DNA from: Pyxidicoccus sp. MSG2
GTDB taxonomy: Bacteria > Myxococcota > Myxococcia > Myxococcales > Myxococcaceae
Reading direction: 5' to 3'
NCBI RefSeq assembly: GCF_026626705.1
Contig: NZ_JAPNKC010000001.1
Span: forward strand, 6,652,001 to 6,716,000
DNA length: 64,000 bases
Shown piece by piece: positions 59,429 through 64,000 of this stretch; the stretch's first letter is position 1, and the number at the start of each line of letters is the position of its first letter. Below the pieces are notes generated by a model that worked only from the letters and a program-made list of their open reading frames with translations, made no database searches and was not told the DNA's origin. The translations under genes and the position numbers were made by a program.

Positions 59429-60189
59429 AGGTCCGCACCCTCATCGTCGACGACGAGCCCCTGGCCCGTGAGCGGCTGCGCGCCCTGCTGGCCCCGGAGA
59501 CGGACCTGCACCCGCTGGCCGAGTGTGGCGATGGGCAGGAGGCACTGTCCGTCATCGCCCGCGAGCGTCCGGCGTTGGTGTTCCTCGACGTGGAGATGCC
59601 GGAGAAGGATGGCTTCGGCGTGCTCGCGGAGACGGCAGGGGCGCCTCCGCCCGTGGTCGTCTTCGTCACGGCATGGCCGCAGCACGCGGTGCGCGCGTTC
59701 GAGGCCGCCGCCGTGGACTACCTCCTCAAGCCCTTCACGGTGGAGCGCTTCCGGCGCACCCTGGTCCGCGTGCGCGAGCGTCTGGCCTCGCCACCGGTGG
59801 ACCTGAGGCAGCAGCTCCAGCACCTGCTCCAGGAATTGCGGCCCGTGGCTCCGGGCTCCGAGCGCCTGGTGGTGAAGTCCGGCGCGCAGACGCTGCTGGT
59901 GCCGGTGGAGGACATCGACTGGGTGGAGTCCGCCGGCAACTACGTCACCCTGCACGTGGGCCGGGAGGAGCACCTGCTGCGCGAGACGCTGGCGGAGCTG
60001 GAGGCCCGGCTCGCGTCGCGCAGGTTCGCGCGCGTCCATCGCTCGGCGCTCGTCAACGTGGACCGCATCCACTCGCTGTCGCCCACGCTGTCCGGGGACC
60101 ACCGGTTGTTGCTGCGCGACGGGCGGGAGCTGACGCTGAGCCGGACGTACCGTGCGCGGCTGGAGCAGGTGCTCGGTCATCCGTTGTGA
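59425..60189 (+). CDS. LytTR-type response regulator
   Basis: The 254-aa product has an N-terminal receiver (TLIVDDEPLARERL; phospho-acceptor D55 in LVFLDVEMPEKDGFG; K in YLLKPFTVERF) and a C-terminal LytTR DNA-binding domain (LVPVEDIDWVESAGNYVTLH; RRFARVHRSALVNVDRIHSL). It pairs with the upstream kinase through an ATGA overlap. LytTR regulators bind short direct repeats upstream of target promoters. Confidence 0.9.
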   Translation: MKVRTLIVDDEPLARERLRALLAPETDLHPLAECGDGQEALSVIARERPALVFLDVEMPEKDGFGVLAETAGAPPPVVVFVTAWPQHAVRAFEAAAVDYLLKPFTVERFRRTLVRVRERLASPPVDLRQQLQHLLQELRPVAPGSERLVVKSGAQTLLVPVEDIDWVESAGNYVTLHVGREEHLLRETLAELEARLASRRFARVHRSALVNVDRIHSLSPTLSGDHRLLLRDGRELTLSRTYRARLEQVLGHPL

Positions 60190-60350
60190 GGAGGTCGGGC
60201 TCGCGGGGCTGATGCCCGCTGCGTCCCGTCACCGGGGGCACGCGGCTCGTCCCTTCCTTCCGCGCCTCATCCCATGGGCGCCCTTCCCGCCGGGTGCCTC
60301 CGTAGCTTTCCGGGGGCTGGGAGGCCAGGGCGCTTCCCCGGGAGGAAGAC

Positions 60351-61505
60351 ATGGGGCGCATCATCTCTGTGGGGCTGTTGGGACTCGTCACCGCCTGCGC
60401 AGCCGGGCGAGTGGAGCAGGGGCGCGAGGGGCGCGCGGTGCAATCGCCCTCTTTCGCCGCGTCCGCCGTCTCCGTCATGCAGGCGTATGACCTGGAGAGC
60501 CGCTTCCACGAGGCCGCGGACCTGGGACGCTTCGCCATTGAACGGGCCCGGCTGCTGAAGGACGCCGCCGGTGAGGCCCGCCTCCAGGCGGAGCTGGGCC
60601 GGGTCCTCACGCGCCAGCTCCGCCATGAGCCGGGGATGAAGGAGGCCGACGTGCTCGCTGTCCTCCAGCGCGCGCGGCAGCTCGCGGAGGCCTCGGGGGA
60701 CCCGCGCGCGCTGGCCGCCGCGCTGGATGCGCAGGGCATGTTCCTCTACTGGAACAAGGTCGTCGCGGGGCGAGGCGAGTGGGAACCGGTGGTCACCCTC
60801 TTCGAGCGGGCCCAGGTGCTGGCAGGGGAGGCCGGAGACACGCGCGGCGTCACCGAGGCCCTCTTCCACCTGGGCCTCACCCGGCAGTTCCAGGGCGACA
60901 CCGCGGGGGCGCGCGGCTTCTTCGAGCGCTCCCTCGCGCTCGCACGGGAGTCCGGAGACGCGCTCATGCAGTCGTATGATTTGCGGCACCTGGCCGACCT
61001 CTCGGAGAAGGACGGGGACCTGGACACGGCGCTCGCGCGGCACCGGGAGTGCCTGCGCCTGCGCGAGCAGGTGGGCTTCCGCACCGGTCAGGTGTTCGCG
61101 CTCATCACCCTGGCCCAGGTGCTCACCCTGCGCGAGCCCCGGAGTGAGGAGGCGCTCGCCGCCGTGCAGCGGGCACTGCGCATGGCCGAGGAGGTGAAGG
61201 ACCCGGCGAGCCTGCGCGAGTCCCACGCCGCCCTGGGCCGCGTCCACCTGCGCCGCGAGGACGCCGCGTCCGCGCTCTCGCATCTGGAGCAGGCCATGGC
61301 CAACGCCGAGGCCCACCAGGACTGGCTCACGCTGGTGGATGTGCAGCTCGACGTGGCGAGGACACATGCCCTGCGGGGCGATACGGCGCACTTCGAGGAG
61401 TGGCTCCGTCGCGCCTGGACCCTCGCGACCGCGCGCGGGCTGGACGTCGTCGTGCTCGAAGACGTGGAGCGGCTCGGTCGCGAGCACGGCATCGCGCTTC
61501 GCTGA
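60351..61505 (+). CDS. TPR-repeat lipoprotein
   Basis: The 384-aa product starts with a lipoprotein signal (MGRIISVGLLGLVTAC). Successive tetratricopeptide-like helix pairs follow, including LAEASGDPRALAAALDAQGM, GDTRGVTEALFHLGLTRQFQ, and AMANAEAHQDWLTLVDVQLD. TPR scaffolds bind other proteins. It lies 161 nt after the response regulator, so it probably has its own promoter. Confidence 0.8.
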   Translation: MGRIISVGLLGLVTACAAGRVEQGREGRAVQSPSFAASAVSVMQAYDLESRFHEAADLGRFAIERARLLKDAAGEARLQAELGRVLTRQLRHEPGMKEADVLAVLQRARQLAEASGDPRALAAALDAQGMFLYWNKVVAGRGEWEPVVTLFERAQVLAGEAGDTRGVTEALFHLGLTRQFQGDTAGARGFFERSLALARESGDALMQSYDLRHLADLSEKDGDLDTALARHRECLRLREQVGFRTGQVFALITLAQVLTLREPRSEEALAAVQRALRMAEEVKDPASLRESHAALGRVHLRREDAASALSHLEQAMANAEAHQDWLTLVDVQLDVARTHALRGDTAHFEEWLRRAWTLATARGLDVVVLEDVERLGREHGIALR

Positions 61506-61629
61506 GCGGCGCCGCGCGTGTCATTCGTCCGCTGTCGTTCATCTGTATGGGTTCGCTGCATTGCGCGTGAGGGAATGGGCGTACCCTGCCCTGGCTTCAC
61601 ACGCTGTCCTCTCTTCCGGAGCCGATTGC

Positions 61630-62049
61630 ATGACGAATGAGACCCTCGTGAACTCGCAGATCACCGACGCCCTGGCGTCCACCCCCACCACTGGCACCGC
61701 CGGCACGGGAGGCACCACGCGGCGCCGTACCTCGTCGCGCCGCACCACCCGCAAGACCTCCACGCGCGCCGCCGGTGCCCGGAAGGGCGCGCGGAAGACC
61801 TCCGCGAAGCGCGCCACCACGCGTGGCAAGACGGCCGCCCGCGGCAAGACGGCCACCCGCAAGAGCGCTGCTCGCAAGAAGACCGCCCGCGTGGCGGGTC
61901 GGGGCGCTCGCAAGGCCACCACGCGGAAGACGGCCGCCGCCGGGAGGACGGCTCGCAAGACGACTGTTCGCAAGACCACCACCGTACGGGGTGGCACCCG
62001 GAAGGGCGCCGCTCGCCGCACCACCAGCCGCAAGAGCTCGCGCCGGTAA
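61630..62049 (+). CDS. Histone-H1-like Lys/Arg/Thr/Ala-rich protein
   Basis: The 139-aa product has an acidic leader (MTNETLVNSQITDALASTPT) and a long basic tail made of repeats such as TRKTSTRAAGARKGARKTSA and ARKSAARKKTARVAGRGAR, about 40% Lys plus Arg with no acidic residues after residue 25. This is the composition of histone H1-like nucleoid proteins. Likely chromosome compaction. The repetitive, GC-rich codons make the gene prone to replication slippage. Confidence 0.75.
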   Translation: MTNETLVNSQITDALASTPTTGTAGTGGTTRRRTSSRRTTRKTSTRAAGARKGARKTSAKRATTRGKTAARGKTATRKSAARKKTARVAGRGARKATTRKTAAAGRTARKTTVRKTTTVRGGTRKGAARRTTSRKSSRR

Positions 62050-62160
62050 CGTGCAGGAGCCGGGGGCGGGCTTTGCCCCGTCCATCCGCCGCGACCCGTT
62101 CGCACCGCTCGCGTGCAGGCGCCGGGGCCGGAGGCGGGCTTTGCCCCGTTCCGCTCCGCT
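62050..62160. repeat. Imperfect direct repeat after the histone-like gene
   Basis: CGTGCAGGxGCCGGGG followed by CGGGCTTTGCCCCGT occurs twice, beginning near 62050 and near 62113. Each copy has the inner palindrome GGGC-TTT-GCCC, which may fold as small hairpins. The repeat overlaps the 3' end of the transcript and could act in termination. Confidence 0.5.
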
Positions 62161-62185
62161 CGCAGCCCGTCCGCTGGAAACACGA

Positions 62186-62226
62186 AGGGCCACGGGTCGC
62201 GGACACTCGCCGCGCACCGTGGCCCT
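62186..62226. terminator. Inverted repeat between convergent genes
   Basis: AGGGCCACGG at 62186 and CCGTGGCCCT at 62217 form a perfect 10-bp stem around a 21-nt loop. Located between two convergent genes, it could be a bidirectional transcription terminator; no T-run is present. Confidence 0.4.
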
Positions 62227-62272
62227 CGAACGCGCGCGGGCGCCCCAGCGGCGCGCCCGGCGCTTTCAAACG

Positions 62273-63814
62273 TCAACGCTTGAGGCGCAGGAGGAAGATG
62301 TCCGCCCGGGCGGCGGGGCGACGGCCGGGGCCGAAGTCGCTCTCTCGGTCCGTGTGGCCGAAGAGGATGGCATCGCCTCCCGGCAGCACCGCCACGGTGG
62401 GCATGGCCTCCAGGCCGGCCAGCTCGCCCCGTGGCCTGGGCGGGTCCGACAGGAAGAGTCGGGTGGCCACCACCGCGCCGGTGGCGTCGTAGCGCAGGGC
62501 CACCGGCTGCGAGGAACCCATGCCGTCCGAGCTGGCGGCGCCGTCCTCGATGCGGTTGTAGGTGAAGCCTCCCACCACCACCTCGCCTGTGGTGTCCACC
62601 GCGAGTGAGCCCACCTGGAGCCCGTCACCGAGGTTGCGGCTCCAGCGCTCCTGGCCGCCCGACTGCGTGGAGATGAGGAAGGGGCTGTAGCGGTAGGGGT
62701 GGCCCTGGAGCTTCTTGCTCGCCCAGTCCACGGTGCCCAGGAAGGACCCGGTGGCCACCACCGCACCCTGGCCGTCCAGCCCCACCGCCGTCACGGAGCC
62801 GCGCGCGTGCTGCAGCGCCTTGGCCCACGTCAGCGCGCCGTCCGAGTAGAGCGCCAGGAAGGGGCTGCCGTCGCGGGTGGACTCCACGCGCTGGTTGCCG
62901 ATGCGCACCGCGCCCACGTAGCGGCCGCCCACCGCCATCCGCCCACGGCCGTCCACCGCGAGTGTGGTCAATTCGACGGAGTCCTCCTTGCCCTCGGGCC
63001 TGCCGATGGAGAGGGAGTGCTCCGCCTTCCCGTCCGCCGAGTACGTCACCACCACCGCGCCGGAGTCGTTGAAGGCCACCAGCGCGCGGCCCTGTGCATC
63101 CACCGCGAGGTCCGCCACGGTAAGGCCAGTGCCCGCGGGCGTCGCCCAGACGAGGTTTCCATTCGCGTCCAGCCGGGCCACGAAGGCGCCGTCGCCCAGC
63201 TCGCGCGTCTCGAAGTCCAGCAGGCCCGTCACGTTGCCCGCCAGGAAGAAGCCGCCCGCGGGGTCCACGGCCACATGGGCGCGCACGTCGGCGTGCAGCT
63301 CGGCGGGTGTCTCGGGCGAGCGCACCTCGAAGGTCCGCTGCCAGCGCGTCTCGCCATCCGCCGAGCGCCGCGTCAGCACCAGGGAGACCCGGTCATCCGT
63401 CCGGGTGCGGGTTTCCAGGTCGTCGATGCCGTGGATGGCCACCGTGAAGATGTCGCCGCTGGCGTCCACCGCCGCGTCCAGCGCCAGGTCGTCCTGCGGC
63501 GTGCCCTCGCGCGCCACCCACAGCGTGGCACCCGGGCCCGGCGGGGGCGGCGGTGGCTCCGGCGTGGGTTCCGGGCGGGTGTCCGGAGGCTCCTCTTCCT
63601 GGGGTTGCTCGACAGGCGGCGGGAGGTCGCCACCGTCCTCCGGACCAGGCCCGGGCGCCGCGGAGCAGTCCTCTCCGAGCGTGTCCACGCAGTCTTCCGT
63701 GGCGGGAGGCGTGTCCACCTCACCGCTGCTGCAAGCCGTCACCAGCCCCATCCAACCCAGCACCGTCATCCCGATGACGGTCCGGGCCCAACGCCACCCC
63801 AGCCCCAGTCGCAT
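62273..63814 (-). CDS. Beta-propeller-type lipoprotein
   Basis: The 513-aa product is a lipoprotein (VLGWMGLVTACSSGEVD) with a Pro/Glu-rich stalk (EEEPPDTRPEPTPEPPPPPP). Repeats of the SBBP type follow, reading VAVDPAGGFFLAGNVTG, DLAVDAQGRALVAFND, TLAVDGRGRMAVGGRY, VGLDGQGAVVATGSFLG and SLAVDTTGEVVVGGFTY, each with the D-x-x-G-x-x-V-V pattern. Probably a cell-surface propeller. The start at 63814 is chosen for the signal peptide and GGAGG upstream; open sequence further upstream (63815-63955) is not supported. Confidence 0.78.
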   Translation of the reverse strand: MRLGLGWRWARTVIGMTVLGWMGLVTACSSGEVDTPPATEDCVDTLGEDCSAAPGPGPEDGGDLPPPVEQPQEEEPPDTRPEPTPEPPPPPPGPGATLWVAREGTPQDDLALDAAVDASGDIFTVAIHGIDDLETRTRTDDRVSLVLTRRSADGETRWQRTFEVRSPETPAELHADVRAHVAVDPAGGFFLAGNVTGLLDFETRELGDGAFVARLDANGNLVWATPAGTGLTVADLAVDAQGRALVAFNDSGAVVVTYSADGKAEHSLSIGRPEGKEDSVELTTLAVDGRGRMAVGGRYVGAVRIGNQRVESTRDGSPFLALYSDGALTWAKALQHARGSVTAVGLDGQGAVVATGSFLGTVDWASKKLQGHPYRYSPFLISTQSGGQERWSRNLGDGLQVGSLAVDTTGEVVVGGFTYNRIEDGAASSDGMGSSQPVALRYDATGAVVATRLFLSDPPRPRGELAGLEAMPTVAVLPGGDAILFGHTDRESDFGPGRRPAARADIFLLRLKR

Positions 63815-64000
63815 GATGAAAACCCCCTCCGCCGAGGAGGAGGGTCCGCATGCCACACGGTGCCAGCAACAAGGGGCTCGACGTCTGCCCGCCTGCCCGC
63901 CCCGCTGCGCAACGGCCGCCGCACCCGAGTGGAACGAAGGTTCCTTCCGCCGCACCCCGCCGCGCCACAGGTGGGGCGCGCGGTTTACCCACTCCGGGCG

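Noticed and set aside
63815-63955. Upstream N-terminal extension of the propeller lipoprotein
   Set aside because: It places the lipoprotein signal internally; the ATG at 63814 follows GGAGG and starts the signal.
1-64000. CRISPR arrays, tRNA or rRNA genes
   Set aside because: No regularly spaced short repeats, cloverleaf patterns or rRNA-like sequence were seen.

Overview
The window is very GC-rich (about 70%) bacterial DNA with long open antisense frames, many lipoproteins, proteins with TPR, ankyrin, FG-GAP and kinase-tail-like sequences, and a histone-H1-like Lys/Arg/Ala/Thr protein. Together these point to a myxobacterium, most likely Myxococcaceae (Myxococcus, Corallococcus or Pyxidicoccus). 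The assignment rests on protein style and composition, not on a marker gene. No rRNA, tRNA or CRISPR array was recognised.

Region 1 (59-17597, minus strand) is one tightly packed operon for a contractile phage-tail-like particle of the extracellular contractile injection system (eCIS) type. In transcription order it holds an unknown 157-aa protein, a 67-aa protein, sheath, tube, a zinc-ribbon baseplate-hub-chaperone-like protein, a Pro/Ala-rich linker protein, an 85-aa protein, a tube-spike adaptor, a LysM-like protein, a gpD hub, gpJ, gpI with a large repeat extension, a DUF6519 protein, a 168-aa unknown, a gp25 fusion, a gpV spike and a DUF4255 terminator. No AAA+ ATPase is inside the window; the operon may continue past the left edge. 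Divergently placed (17712-19836) are a DUF4157 (eCIS-core) cargo candidate with an HETAH motif and a small partner gene. An inverted repeat lies between the two units.

Region 2 (19.9-34.2 kb) is accessory DNA. It holds secreted unknowns, a METTL25-like methyltransferase, two PhnB-like VOC proteins, a decayed IS66 element (three in-frame amber codons and a frameshift), an IS3 orfA scrap, an AT-rich two-gene secreted-protein island (26114-28204), fragments of an epimerase and a PhzF gene, an orphan Imm11-like immunity gene, a MarR/aldo-keto reductase pair with a palindromic operator, an S37-type peptidase and an SRPBCC protein. A hairpin array ending in a strong terminator (34120-34225, minus) looks like a small RNA.

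Region 3 (35.0-48.2 kb) holds a 1523-aa modular protein resembling a polymorphic toxin, a secreted FG-GAP plus lysyl-oxidase lipoprotein, small Cys-rich lipoproteins, two serine hydrolases each followed by a convergent PLP-decarboxylase 3' end (one only a relic), and a polytopic membrane protein.

Region 4 (48.3-64 kb) looks more like core genome. The standout is a SelW-like selenoprotein gene (48364-48600) with an in-frame TGA in a C-x-x-U motif and a SECIS-like hairpin just downstream; ordinary gene calling would miss it. It is followed by a DUF1501/DUF1592 pair, a PRC-barrel-like protein, dapD, a ChrR-like anti-sigma factor, an ankyrin protein, dapE coupled to a LytS/LytR-type two-component system, a TPR lipoprotein, the histone-like protein and a beta-propeller-type lipoprotein.
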